Positions 44,277-55,326 of a DNA stretch of 64,000 nt are shown in pieces. Source of the stretch: Janthinobacterium sp. LM6 (GTDB lineage Bacteria > Pseudomonadota > Gammaproteobacteria > Burkholderiales > Burkholderiaceae_D); NCBI RefSeq assembly GCF_002002885.1, contig NZ_CP019510.1, forward strand, positions 5,332,001 to 5,396,000, in the 5' to 3' direction. A program made the translations under genes and the position numbers. Under the pieces are notes generated by a model. It was given only the letters and a program-made list of their open reading frames with translations. It was not told where the DNA came from and did no database searches. The first letter of the stretch is position 1. The number at the start of each line of letters is the position of its first letter.

Positions 44277-45188
44277 ATGAACCTCGAACTGCGCCAGCTG
44301 CGCTACTTTGTCACCGTCGCCGAAGAATTGCACTTCGGCCGCGCCGCCGCGCGCCTGCACATGACGCAGCCGCCGCTGTCGCAAACCATCATGGCCCTGG
44401 AAGAACTGCTGGGCGCGCCCCTGTTCGTGCGCACGCGCCGCGAAGTACAGCTGACGCCGGCCGGCAACGCCCTGCTGCCCGAGGCGCGCCGGCTGCTGGC
44501 GCAGGCGCAAGACTTGCCCGCCTTGGTGCAGCGGGCCGCGCAGGGCGAGGCGGGCCGCCTGAGCCTGGCTTTTGTCTCGTCGGCCGACTACAGCGTGCTG
44601 CCGCCGCTGCTGCGCGCGTATCAGACGGCTTATCCGCAAGTGCAGATCCAGCTGCAGGAGGCCACTTCCGACCTGCAACTGGACGAATTGCTGGCCGGGC
44701 GCACGGACGCGGGCTTGCTGATCCCGCCCCTGCCCGACAAGGCAAAAGGGGAACTCGATTACCTGCCCGTGCTGGCCGAGCCTCTGGTGCTGGCCGCGCC
44801 GTCCGGCCTCGCCATCCTGAACACGCCCGGTCCCGTGCGCCTGCGCGACGTGCCGCCCCTGCCCTTGATCATTTTCCCGCGCGCAATCTCGCCCGCCCTG
44901 CACGACGCCATCCTCGGCGTGTTCCGCGCGGCCGGCATCACGCCGCAGATCGGCCAGGAAGCGATCCAGATGCAAACCATCGTCAGCCTCGTCTCGGCTG
45001 GCATGGGCATCGCGCTTGTGCCACAATCGGTATCGAACCTGATGCGCCCCGGCGTAGAATACAGGCCGCTGCAGGACGCCACGCCGCTGGTCGAAACGGG
45101 CCTGGCCTGGCGCCGCGACAATCCGTCCGCCGTGCTGCAAGGCTTTCTGGCGCTGCTGCGCAAGCAGATCGGCGGTACTGCCAGTTAA
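44277..45188 (+). CDS. LysR-family transcriptional regulator next to ilvD
   Basis: A 303-residue LysR-type regulator starting [11 protein letters not shown] with the helix-turn-helix in [20 protein letters not shown]. An ATG at 44265 would add four residues. The effector domain has the pattern of BenM/CatM/IlvY relatives. Its position divergent to ilvD suggests that it controls branched-chain amino acid synthesis, but that is inferred from context. Confidence 0.88.
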   Translation: MNLELRQLRYFVTVAEELHFGRAAARLHMTQPPLSQTIMALEELLGAPLFVRTRREVQLTPAGNALLPEARRLLAQAQDLPALVQRAAQGEAGRLSLAFVSSADYSVLPPLLRAYQTAYPQVQIQLQEATSDLQLDELLAGRTDAGLLIPPLPDKAKGELDYLPVLAEPLVLAAPSGLAILNTPGPVRLRDVPPLPLIIFPRAISPALHDAILGVFRAAGITPQIGQEAIQMQTIVSLVSAGMGIALVPQSVSNLMRPGVEYRPLQDATPLVETGLAWRRDNPSAVLQGFLALLRKQIGGTAS

Positions 45189-45270
45189 TAAATTAAGTGG
45201 CCGCTAAGGCAAAAAACCGCCGGCGCCCCCATACTACGCAACCTTGGCTTTAAACAAAGAAAGAAACCCC

Positions 45271-46101
45271 ATGCTGATACACCCGATGCCCGACCCGATA
45301 GCCATCCAGATCGGCCCGCTCGCCGTGCACTGGTACGGCCTGATGTATGTGCTGGCCTTCGCCCTGTTCATTATCCTGGGCCGCGTGCGCATCAAGCAGC
45401 CGCATATCGCCGTGCTGGGCTGGAAGAAGGAGGACCTCGACGACATGCTGTTCTACGGCATGCTGGGCGTGGTGATCGGCGGTCGCCTGGGCGAAGTACT
45501 GTTCTACCGCCCCGAATACTTCCTGCACAATCCGCTAGAAATCTTCATGGTGTGGCATGGCGGCATGTCCTTCCACGGCGGCTTCCTCGGCGTCATCCTG
45601 GCCATGTACCTGTGGAGCCGCAAGGCGGGCCGCAACCTGTTCGACGTGCTCGACTTCATCGCGCCGCTGGTGCCGCTCGGCTACGCGGCCGGCCGCCTGG
45701 GCAACTTCATCAATGCCGAACTGCCGGGCCGCATCGCGCCGGATACCCTGCCGTGGGCCATGCAATGGCCGGGCATCCCGTATCCCGTGCATCCGTCGCC
45801 GATCTACCAGATGCTGGTCGACGGCATCCTGGTGTTCATCATCCTGTGGCTGTATGCGCGCAAGCAGCGTCCGCGCATGGCCGTGGGCGCCATGTTCACC
45901 CTGCTGTACGGCTGCGCGCGCTTCTTCACGGAATACTTCCGCACGCCGGACTGGGAAGTCGTGTGGCTGGGCGTGCCGATCACCTCGGGCCAGATGCTGT
46001 CCTTGCCGATGATCGTCGGCGCCATCGCGCTGCTGGTGTGGGCATATAAAAGCCAGGTGATGGGCACGCCGCCCACCAAGGCCCGCCCGGCCAACACGTA
46101 A
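45271..46101 (+). CDS. lgt: Prolipoprotein diacylglyceryl transferase
   Basis: A 276-residue inner-membrane enzyme that attaches diacylglycerol to the lipobox cysteine of prolipoproteins, the first step of lipoprotein maturation. WHGGMSFHGGFLG and GYAAGRLGNFINAELPGR are the family signatures, and about seven hydrophobic helices are visible. Start 45271 is chosen by homology; an ATG at 45244 is less likely. The lipoprotein channel and lipase in this window would be substrates. Confidence 0.96.
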   Translation: MLIHPMPDPIAIQIGPLAVHWYGLMYVLAFALFIILGRVRIKQPHIAVLGWKKEDLDDMLFYGMLGVVIGGRLGEVLFYRPEYFLHNPLEIFMVWHGGMSFHGGFLGVILAMYLWSRKAGRNLFDVLDFIAPLVPLGYAAGRLGNFINAELPGRIAPDTLPWAMQWPGIPYPVHPSPIYQMLVDGILVFIILWLYARKQRPRMAVGAMFTLLYGCARFFTEYFRTPDWEVVWLGVPITSGQMLSLPMIVGAIALLVWAYKSQVMGTPPTKARPANT

Positions 46102-46116
46102 AACCGCTGTTCCCCC

Positions 46117-46143
46117 GATGGCGCGCCAGGCAGGCGCGCCATC
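46117..46143 (+). terminator. Hairpin after lgt, possible terminator
   Basis: A perfect 11-bp stem GATGGCGCGCC/GGCGCGCCATC (46117-46127, 46133-46143) with a five-base loop, 15 bases after lgt. A C run and not a T run follows. Confidence 0.5.
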
Positions 46144-46293
46144 CCCCTCCTCCGGCAACCTTTCCCTCAAAGCAGCACAATTTCCTTGCGGAATGAATCT
46201 TCGCTTGCGATAGCGCAATGATCGCTTTACCCTGCAGCAAGAGCAGGGCATGCAATCATGCTGTGTTGGCAATTCGAGCGGGGAGTCCCATCC

Positions 46294-47771
46294 ATGCAGT
46301 GTGCGAGGAAGACCACGACATTCTGGCTGGCGCTGGCGGGCGGCTACGTGCTGGCGCAACTGGCCTTGACGGCCTGGGCCGGGACGCGCGGCCCCGCCGT
46401 GAGCTACCTGTTCGGCGTGACGGCGCCACTGCTGGCGCTGGCCGCCTGCTGCCGCAACGCCAGCCTGAGCGCACCCGGCGTCGTGCGTACGGGCTGGGGC
46501 CTGTTTGCGGCCGCCATGCTGTTCTGGAGCGTGGGCATGGCCCTTTCCGCCTGGCAAGACCTGAGCGGCCATGTGGCTTCCGACACGACGTATTTCTCCG
46601 ATTTTGCCTATTTCATGTATGGCGCGCCCTTGCTGCTGGCCATTTCCTCGGTCAGCGACCGGCACCCTTCGCGCACCCTGCAATGGCTGGACGCCGTGCA
46701 GGTATTGCTGGCAGCCTACCTGACCTATACGGCCATCTTTTCCGTCTCGCCCTTCGACCAGCGCTCGATCGCGCCGATACCCGCCAGCCTGCTGGTGACG
46801 ACGTACAACGTGGAAAACCTCGTCCTGGCCTGCTGCGCCTCGCTGCGCCTGCTGGCGCACCGCCGCGATGGCGCACAAGGGCGTTTCTACCTGCTGCTCA
46901 GCGTGTTCCTGTGGTGCTACGCCGCCTGCGCGGGTGCCTATAATTACCTGACCCTGCACGCGCTGGCCGAATCCGGTCCCAGCGAGGTACTGCCCAGCCT
47001 GCCTTTCCTGCTGCTGGCGGTGCTGGCCATGCGCGTGCAGCCGGGCGAGGAAGAAGCGCGGCCGCCGCGGCCGTTGACCTTGCTAATCGACAACTTCAGT
47101 CCCATCTTCTTCACGGCAGCCCTGCTGGGACTGGGATTCGTCGTGCTGCGCGAGCATTTTTACCTGGCAGCCAGCGCCCTGTTCGTCGCGCTGCTGGTCC
47201 ACGCGCTGCGCTCGGCCACCCTGCAAAGCCGCTACATGCAAAGCGAACTGGCCTTGCGCGCGGCGCATGACAAGCTGGAAAAGCTGTCGCTGACGGATGG
47301 CTTGACGGGCATCGCCAACCGGCGCTGCTTCGACCAGACCCTGCAGCTGGAGTGGCAGCGCGCCGCGCGCAACCAGCAACCGCTGGCGCTGCTGATCATC
47401 GATATCGATTTCTTCAAAAGCCTCAACGATACCTTCGGCCACCCGTATGGCGATGCCTGCCTGGTGCAGATCGCGGCGGCCCTGCATTCCGCGCTGCCGC
47501 GCGCCAGCGACCTGGCGGCCCGCTTCGGCGGCGAGGAGTTTGCCGCCATCCTGCCCGCTACCGATGGCGCGGGCGCGCTGGCGGTGGCGCACAAGATGCA
47601 GGAAGCGATCGCCGCGGCCGCCATCGCCCATGCGCCATCGCGCGGCGGCCTGGTCACCGCCAGCATCGGCCTGGCCTTGAATGACGCAGGACAAACACCG
47701 GAAGAGTTGCTGGCCGCCGCCGACCAGGCCCTGTACCGGGCCAAGCAGAATGGCCGCAACCGGGTCGAAGG

Positions 47772-47775
<4 letters not shown>
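46294..47775 (+). CDS. Membrane-bound diguanylate cyclase (GGEEF)
   Basis: A 493-residue protein that should make cyclic di-GMP from GTP. About eight N-terminal hydrophobic helices form an unidentified membrane sensor, followed by a short coiled region and a GGDEF domain (about 325-493). The active-site motif is GGEEF (412-416) and the inhibitory I-site RASD sits five residues before it, so both catalysis and product inhibition appear intact. Start 46294 has GGGGAG about ten bases upstream; ATG 46258 is the alternative. Its last four bases overlap the convergent EVE gene. Confidence 0.9.
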
Positions 47776-48236
<461 letters not shown>

Positions 48237-48273
48237 TGCATTCCCCAGGTCAAATAGTCAAAGCAACAGGCGT

Positions 48274-48308
48274 AAAAAAACGGTTGAGCATGATGCTGCA
48301 ACCGTTTT
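48274..48308 (-). terminator. Intrinsic terminator after 6S RNA
   Basis: A ten-base stem AAAACGGTTG/CAACCGTTTT (48277-48286, 48299-48308). On the minus strand a T7 run follows. It closes the zapB-zapA-6S RNA region. Confidence 0.85.
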
Positions 48309-48324
48309 CTTTGTACTGCAAATT

Positions 48325-48499
48325 GGGCCCCGCCTGTGCCGCTATGCCGGCATCCCGAACCAAACGGTTCAAGGTGGTCACGTTAGTTCAATTTCGGGTT
48401 CGTCGAACGAGCGACGCTCACTCCCATCAAACAAAATTCGCAACCGATGCGCATAAATGGTTCAAGGAATATATGGCAATCGCGAACACCGCAGGGTAG
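48325..48499 (-). ncRNA. ssrS: 6S RNA
   Basis: The gap between zapA and the EVE gene holds a sequence with the layout of 6S RNA, the RNA that mimics an open promoter and sequesters sigma-70 RNA polymerase. On the minus strand the 5' part begins CCCTGCGGTGTTCGC and the 3' part contains ACCTTGAACC, GGTTC and ends GGCACAGGCGGGG. The two ends can pair to close the stem. Size (about 175 bases) and position downstream of zapA agree with the conserved location. Ends are approximate. Confidence 0.8.
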
Positions 48500-48554
48500 A
48501 CCCAAGTTTACTCCTTTGATCGCGCATCGCAAAGACAAATCGTAGCGTGTCCGC

Positions 48555-48866
48555 TTAAAAAAGGTTTTCCTGGGGCGTCAGTGCGCTATCCAGAACCGTG
48601 TGCATGGCCGAGATTTTCTGCTTCACTTCCAGTATCGTCAATTCCGACAGCGGACCTTGCGGCGACTTCACGGAGAGGAATTCCGCGGCCACGCCCAGGG
48701 CGGCCAGCACGGCGATGCGGTCGTTGCCCTTGACCTTGCCCGCGTCGCGGATGGCTTTCATTTTGCTATCGAGATAGATCGCCGCTTCGCGCAGCGCGCG
48801 CTCTTCGCCATCGCGACACACCATGCTGTAGGACTGGCCCATGATATTGACATCGACACGCGGCAT
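48555..48866 (-). CDS. zapA: Cell division protein ZapA
   Basis: A 103-residue protein that cross-links FtsZ filaments at the division ring. The N-terminal beta-strand domain (VDVNIMGQSYSMVC) and the later helix (NDRIAVLAALGVAAEFL) are characteristic. Its ATG shares one base with the stop of the ZapB-like gene (TAATG), so the two are coupled. Confidence 0.93.
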   Translation of the reverse strand: MPRVDVNIMGQSYSMVCRDGEERALREAAIYLDSKMKAIRDAGKVKGNDRIAVLAALGVAAEFLSVKSPQGPLSELTILEVKQKISAMHTVLDSALTPQENLF

Positions 48867-49129
48867 TACGCTTCCTTCTCGTTCTCGGCAATATAGGCGC
48901 CCGCTTCCGAAGCGGCTTGCTCCAGGCCAGCTTGCACCAGTTCGGGAATTTTTTCCAGCAACGCTTCCACCCGCTCCTGCGCCTCGCGCATGCGTTGCAC
49001 ATACAGGGCGTTGTCGGCGGCCAGCGCGGCATTGTCCTTGCGCAATTGCGCGTTTTCACGGCGCAGCGCATGGGTCATTTCGGCCAGCAGGCCTATTTTG
49101 TCGGATAATTCGTTGAATTCGGAAATCAT
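48866..49129 (-). CDS. ZapB-like coiled-coil division protein
   Basis: An 87-residue almost fully coiled-coil protein (LAEMTHALRRENAQLRKDNA and following heptads) of the ZapB/DUF904 type, encoded directly before zapA. ZapB proteins bind ZapA and form a layer inside the Z ring. Start 49129 is chosen because the coiled coil begins there; the frame is open further upstream without a ribosome binding site. Confidence 0.8.
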   Translation of the reverse strand: MISEFNELSDKIGLLAEMTHALRRENAQLRKDNAALAADNALYVQRMREAQERVEALLEKIPELVQAGLEQAASEAGAYIAENEKEA

Positions 49130-49285
49130 CCCGCCACTATAGGGCGGACGCTCCATGGGCGTCAATCGAATCACGCCGCTGTCACACATATTTACATCAA
49201 TGCAGGGCAGTTGGCGGACAATACACACTTTTTCCGGCGCTTTTCGCCATCTGCACGCATCCGCCGGCGCCGCGATGGCAGCGTT

Positions 49286-50032
49286 TTACTCGTCGACGTA
49301 ATCGGGTTCGATATCGAGACCGCCATAGCGGTTTTCGCAAGAGCGGCGCACCAGCGTCTGTTGTCCGCCCTTGCCGTCAAGCACCATCGTCAAGTCGCGG
49401 CAAGTACGGTGGTAGCTGCCAGGTTTGGCGTCCGTCCCCGAGGGCGTCAGGCGCACTGCCAGCGGTGCCGCATTGCCCAAGCCCTTGTTGCTCCACTGAC
49501 GCGTCTTGCCATCCTCTTCATCCTTCAAGGTGCGCACGGCGGCCGTCAGCAAGGCTTGTTTTTCCTTCGCATTCAGCTTGGCGACCGTCACGTCGGACAG
49601 GAAAGGCCGATATACGACGGGCGCCGGGTCCTTGCCCTGCACATCCCAACGGCCGCTGTTCTGCGAACAGGTGCGGCGGCTCAGGTCTTGCGACTTGTCG
49701 CCCGCCGTGACGACGAATTTCAGGTCGCGGCAGACGTGCGCCTTCAGGCTGTGTTCCGTCATGCCGGAGTTGCTGAAGTTATACGTGACTTTCACCAGCA
49801 CGCCGCGGTCGCCGCCGTTGTCCCACACATGCGCTTCCTGGTCGTCGTCATCCTTGTTCAAGTCGTTGAACAAGTCATTGAGCAGCATTTCCTTCTCCAG
49901 CGGGGTCAGGGCCGCCACGGTGATTTCGTCGACGATGGTGGGCGTTTGCGCGGCGGCATTGCCCAGGCAGGCGAGGCCGACGAGGGCGGCGCCCAGCAGG
50001 CGCAGGGCGGGGCGGGAAAGCGGGAATGGCAT
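49286..50032 (-). CDS. Secreted protein with two related cysteine domains
   Basis: A 248-residue exported protein; signal peptide about residues 1-28 (ending AAAQT). Two halves align: each has a helix LTPLEKEMLL or LNAKEKQALL, an acidic stretch, then CRDLKFVV or CRDLTMVL, and RRTCSQNSGRWDV or RRSCENRYGGLDI. This indicates an internal duplication, with one cysteine pair per domain. The layout recalls the C-terminal domain of 17 kDa surface antigens, but I do not identify a family with certainty. Function unknown. Confidence 0.72.
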   Translation of the reverse strand: MPFPLSRPALRLLGAALVGLACLGNAAAQTPTIVDEITVAALTPLEKEMLLNDLFNDLNKDDDDQEAHVWDNGGDRGVLVKVTYNFSNSGMTEHSLKAHVCRDLKFVVTAGDKSQDLSRRTCSQNSGRWDVQGKDPAPVVYRPFLSDVTVAKLNAKEKQALLTAAVRTLKDEEDGKTRQWSNKGLGNAAPLAVRLTPSGTDAKPGSYHRTCRDLTMVLDGKGGQQTLVRRSCENRYGGLDIEPDYVDE

Positions 50033-50270
50033 GGTGTTCTTTCTGGCGCGAGCGGTGATATGTGGCGATATTGATATGCAATTGCAATCATCTTATCAAA
50101 TTTCATAGTCAAACTCTGTTTCCTGTGCGTACAGGAACACCCCCTCTCCGAACGACATGCTAGAGTCGCGCCTGTTGCTGACGCCCGGGAACGAGGCTTG
50201 TGCTGGCGCAAACCCTGTGTAGATGCAGGCTCTGCTCAGCATCTATCTATATGTTCCCTTTGAATAAGCC

Positions 50271-50300
50271 CTTGAAGTTGACCCTTAGCGTCCCTATAAT
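50271..50300 (+). promoter_or_regulatory. Promoter of groES-groEL
   Basis: TTGAAG (50272-50277) and TATAAT (50295-50300) with a 17-base spacer form a sigma-70 type promoter. CTTGAAG (50271) with CCCTATA (50292) is also a partial heat-shock sigma (sigma-32) match. Confidence 0.75.
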
Positions 50301-50326
50301 TAGCACTCGTTAGTAGAGAGTGCTAA
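50300..50326 (+). promoter_or_regulatory. CIRCE operator (HrcA binding site)
   Basis: TTAGCACTC-N9-GAGTGCTAA (50300-50308, 50318-50326), a perfect match to the CIRCE element bound by the HrcA repressor. It begins in the -10 box and covers the start region, so HrcA would block transcription of groESL at normal temperature. Confidence 0.96.
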
Positions 50327-50568
50327 CAAACTCTTTCGTAGCAATCCTCAGGACATGATGGTGTATGCCGGACAACAGCAGGGAACGCTACGCGGCGGGC
50401 GACGCCGCGATGCCACCACTGCCCAGCGCCGGCACGCACCCGATGCCATGGGGTTTGCTTGACCGTTGCGGGCTGCTTTCAACGGCGGTCACTGAAAGCA
50501 GGCCTGGCGCTGCGCCAGGAATGTATTCATTTAGCAACATTTATCCATTGAACTTTAAGGAGTTTTGT
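50327..50568 (+). other. Long structured 5' leader of groES
   Basis: About 240 bases between CIRCE and groES. It holds two consecutive perfect hairpins, 50474-50481/50493-50500 (8 bp) and 50503-50509/50513-50519 (7 bp, CCTGGCG/CGCCAGG). The frame is open in phase with groES from 50365, but no ribosome binding site supports translation there. Confidence 0.6.
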
Positions 50569-50859
50569 ATGAATCTGCGCCCATTGAACGATCGCGTCAT
50601 CGTCAAACGCCTCGACCAGGAAACCAAAACTGCGTCCGGCCTCATCATTCCTGATGCAGCTGCTGAAAAACCGGATCAAGGCGAAGTCCTTGCCGTAGGC
50701 AATGGCAAGATTCTCGACGACGGCAAAGTCCGTCCTCTGGATGTCAAAGTGGGCGACCGCGTCCTGTTCGGCAAGTACGCCGGCCAAACCGTCAAAGTTG
50801 ACGGCGATGAGCTGCTGGTCATGCGCGAAGAAGACATCATGGCGATCGTCGTCAAGTAA
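50569..50859 (+). CDS. groES: Co-chaperonin GroES
   Basis: A 96-residue co-chaperonin that caps Gro[16 protein letters not shown] at the start, the mobile loop around [14 protein letters not shown] and the C-terminal [11 protein letters not shown] are conserved. AAGGAG at 50557-50562 fixes the ATG at 50569, ruling out the upstream in-frame ATG at 50365. It is followed by groEL 50 bases later and is regulated through CIRCE. Confidence 0.97.
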   Translation: MNLRPLNDRVIVKRLDQETKTASGLIIPDAAAEKPDQGEVLAVGNGKILDDGKVRPLDVKVGDRVLFGKYAGQTVKVDGDELLVMREEDIMAIVVK

Positions 50860-50876
50860 TTGTTTCCACGTTGTAG

Positions 50877-52559
<1,683 letters not shown>

Positions 52560-52660
52560 TGTCCGGCGGCCAGTCGCGCAGGCGACGGCGCGACCGGCCG
52601 CATACGCAGGGACAGGGCTGGCAGACCAAAAGCTGCCAGCGCCTCCCGGCGGCCCCGAAA

Positions 52661-52689
52661 GCCACCTTCTACGGAAGGTGGCTTTTTTT
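52661..52689 (+). terminator. Intrinsic terminator of groESL
   Basis: An eight-base stem GCCACCTT/AAGGTGGC (52661-52668, 52675-52682) with a six-base loop and a T7 run. Confidence 0.92.
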
Positions 52690-52703
52690 CGCCTGGCGCC
52701 CCC

Positions 52704-53798
52704 TCAGTTATGGCCGAGGCTCTCCGGATACACGATGGCCGATGCATAATCAATGCGCTTCTCCATATCATCGGGCGGCAGGCTGTTCGCGGCATATTTG
52801 ATACCGGTAGCCAGCAACGTCATGCTATGCCGCCCGAATGCCCCGACATCAACGTCGGGAAAAGTCATGCGGATGTCGCGCCGGTGATCACGCGTTTGAT
52901 TGAATTTGGTCGATACCTTGCGGACAAACGACAGCGCCTCGCCATCAAGATACACACGGTAGATATTCGGATCCGTCGTCACCACGCACTCGCGCCAGTG
53001 CAAGAAGAACCAGCCGGTTGCCGGGCTGGGATCAAAGGCAATCGTTGCGCGCACATCGCACGCCTTGCTGCTATACGCCAGATGTTGCGCCAAGCCCCCT
53101 CCCAGCGAGTGGCCTACCAGGTCGATGGGCGCTTGCACGCCCTCGGACCTGTCCTTGGCTGCCTTGCAGACAGGCGACGATGTCGTCTTCGGCAACACCC
53201 GCACCAGCGCTTCGATCAGGCGGCCCCCTTCTATACGGGCCTCGCTAAACTGGGGATTGGCGCCTACTCCAAAATCGACGTTGCTGAAGTTGGCGATCCA
53301 GTCGCTGCGCCACTCATACCTGGTATTTTCCGTACCGCGAAAGGCCAGCACCGCCTCCAGCGGGCGGCCCGACGCGTCCAGCCTGATGTAAGTCTCATAT
53401 TGCAAGCCCCTGGCGCCACGGCAAGGTTGCAGCGGGCGACCTTGTTCCCCCGCCGGCTGCATGCCCAGTTTCCTGATAAGTTGCTGGTTCAGCCGAAACC
53501 ACCCATCGGGCAAGCCGCTGCGCAAGGGGGGCGCGTCCGTGGCGGTAACATAATCGCAGGCGCGCTCCCGGCGCTCCGACACATCAAGATCACGCCGGTA
53601 AACTGCTTCGGCCATGTCGGCATGCTTGGATATCTGGCGCAGCATGGCAAGCGCCTCAGCGGTCGACAGGGTCTTTTCCACAGCGCCGGCAGCAGTATGC
53701 GCCGATTCATGGAGCGTTGGAAACTGCTTGCCCGTGCTTGCGCACGCGGCCAGAAAACATGACGCAATAAGCAGCGCCGTACGTTTGATCATGTTCAT
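52704..53798 (-). CDS. Lipoprotein with class 3 lipase-like domain
   Basis: A 364-residue protein. A lipoprotein signal ends FLAACAS (lipobox LAAC, Cys at about residue 20), so it is probably anchored to the outer membrane. The alpha/beta hydrolase part has VLAFRGTENTR, the nucleophile Ser231 in VGHSLGGG and an aspartate in TIAFDPSPA. A histidine for the triad may be in GRHSMTLL. The pattern fits class 3 lipases. GGAG upstream supports ATG 53798. The substrate (lipid or phospholipid) is unknown. Confidence 0.82.
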   Translation of the reverse strand: MNMIKRTALLIASCFLAACASTGKQFPTLHESAHTAAGAVEKTLSTAEALAMLRQISKHADMAEAVYRRDLDVSERRERACDYVTATDAPPLRSGLPDGWFRLNQQLIRKLGMQPAGEQGRPLQPCRGARGLQYETYIRLDASGRPLEAVLAFRGTENTRYEWRSDWIANFSNVDFGVGANPQFSEARIEGGRLIEALVRVLPKTTSSPVCKAAKDRSEGVQAPIDLVGHSLGGGLAQHLAYSSKACDVRATIAFDPSPATGWFFLHWRECVVTTDPNIYRVYLDGEALSFVRKVSTKFNQTRDHRRDIRMTFPDVDVGAFGRHSMTLLATGIKYAANSLPPDDMEKRIDYASAIVYPESLGHN

Positions 53799-54119
53799 CG
53801 TTTCTCCGTGGACGTTGATGTGCTGAACCCAAACCCGGACATTCCGTGCCTCGCCAGCGCAACAGACAGCCTGCAACAGGACGTCTGCACCAAAGTTAGC
53901 ACATAAGCAATTTCATACAAGCATGAATTGATTCAATTTAGAAATTTCATGGGGCTATGTTTTTTAATAACAGATCAAAGGCAAACCGAAGGCAGGAGCG
54001 ACCAGCCCTGGATGCGGTACCCGCCCCGTGAACAGCTGCTTACCTGCCCCGGCAATTGCCCACCTGCACGTTTTGCTTTAGCATGGCCGCCATCGTCCTT
54101 CTTTCTCACGTCCACCATC
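53799..54119. other. Non-coding gap between lipase and membrane-anchored gene
   Basis: About 320 bases with divergent genes on either side. I see no gene, repeat or clear operator. Confidence 0.5.
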
Positions 54120-54593
54120 ATGCCGCCACGCGCCTCCTCTTCCAAAACCACCATCATCGCCGGCATCCTGGCCGGCTTGCTGGCCGCCGGACTCGGCGCG
54201 TTCTACCTGCACCAGCAGCCCGCGCCGCACGGTGATCAGGCCCCGGCCGCGAGCAGCCAGGCGGCGCCGGAGCAGAACGCGCGCGCCGTCGATGCCTTGA
54301 TGGCTTTGCCGGAAATCAAGGCCTGGTCGGCGCATATCGAAAAGGCGTCGGGCGGCCGCGCCCATGGCGCCGTGATGGAAACGTCGCCCGAGACGCGCCT
54401 CGTCGATGGCGTCGCCTGCTATCAGCTGAGCTTTTTCGAAAGCACGCCCGACGCGGCGCACCGCTGGGAGAGTTTCGTCGTCACGCCCGACGGCAAGCGC
54501 ATCCTCGTCGACGACATCGTCAGCGGCGACTTGATCAGCCTGGAACAATGGCGCAAGGACAACGCGCCCATGCAGCGCGTCGCCACGCAGTAA
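54120..54593 (+). CDS. Membrane-anchored protein of unknown function
   Basis: A 157-residue protein with one N-terminal transmembrane helix (about 11-30, IIAGILAGLLAAGLGAFYL), an alanine/proline-rich spacer and a soluble domain (about 60-157) with MALPEIKAWSAHIEK and SFVVTPDGKRILVDDI. The soluble part has PepSY-like length and strand pattern, but this is not proven. It should face the periplasm. Start 54120 follows the membrane-helix layout; an upstream ATG at 53928 has no support. Confidence 0.65.
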   Translation: MPPRASSSKTTIIAGILAGLLAAGLGAFYLHQQPAPHGDQAPAASSQAAPEQNARAVDALMALPEIKAWSAHIEKASGGRAHGAVMETSPETRLVDGVACYQLSFFESTPDAAHRWESFVVTPDGKRILVDDIVSGDLISLEQWRKDNAPMQRVATQ

Positions 54594-54686
54594 CGCCCCT
54601 GCGCCGGCTGCGGGCACGATGGCCAGGGGCGCTTGCCTTGCAGCGCAGGCTTTACTTTCTGGCATCGAAGCCCGATACTCGCCCAC

Positions 54687-55244
54687 ATGCCTGCCATCAC
54701 TGTCCGTCCCCTCGCGCCAGACGACGTTGCCGCCTACCGCGCGCTGCGCCTGGCCGGCATCGCCGAACTGCCCGCCGTCTTCTGCACCACGCATGCGGCG
54801 GAAAGCGGCTTGCCGCTGGCACAGATAGCCCAGCGCTTGCGCGCCACTTCCCACCAAATAATATTTGGCGCTTTCAACGCAGAACAATTGATCGCGCTGG
54901 CCGGCCTGCGCCGCGAACCGATTGCCGTCGTGCATGACAAGGCCAGCCTGTGGGGCGTGTACGTGGCGCCGCAGGCGCGCGGGCGCGGCGCGGGACGGCA
55001 ACTGGTGCAGGCCGCCATCGCCCATGCCTGCGCCATTCCCGAACTGGGCCGCGTGCGCCTGGCCGTGGCGCAGGACAACCACGCGGCATTGACCCTGTAC
55101 CTCGGTTGCGGTTTTACCCTGGAAGACTGTCCCGCACCGGATGGCATGCTGCAAATGCAGCTGTGGCTGCCCCGCCCGGCGCGCGCAAGTGCCGAAAGTA
55201 GTGTCTTTATGAAAATCAATACCTTACAAATCTCTGCGAAATAG
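54687..55244 (+). CDS. GNAT-family N-acetyltransferase
   Basis: A 185-residue acetyltransferase. The acetyl-CoA binding loop is VAPQARGRGAGRQLVQAAI (about 92-110), followed by VAQDNHAALTLYLGCGF, the usual C-terminal motif. The substrate is unknown. Start 54687 (MPAITVRPLAPDD) matches the common GNAT beginning; the frame extends upstream to 54633. Confidence 0.85.
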   Translation: MPAITVRPLAPDDVAAYRALRLAGIAELPAVFCTTHAAESGLPLAQIAQRLRATSHQIIFGAFNAEQLIALAGLRREPIAVVHDKASLWGVYVAPQARGRGAGRQLVQAAIAHACAIPELGRVRLAVAQDNHAALTLYLGCGFTLEDCPAPDGMLQMQLWLPRPARASAESSVFMKINTLQISAK

Positions 55245-55326
55245 CGGACAGGCCGTTTTTTCTGTTGCAAGCAAACGCGGCAGGCCTTAGCATCGCGGCT
55301 TACAAAAAAAACTTGGGGGAGAGCCA

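Noticed and set aside
50365..50568. N-terminal extension of groES by 68 residues
   Set aside because: The groES ATG at 50569 has AAGGAG directly upstream and GroES begins there in all known proteins; the extension has no ribosome binding site.
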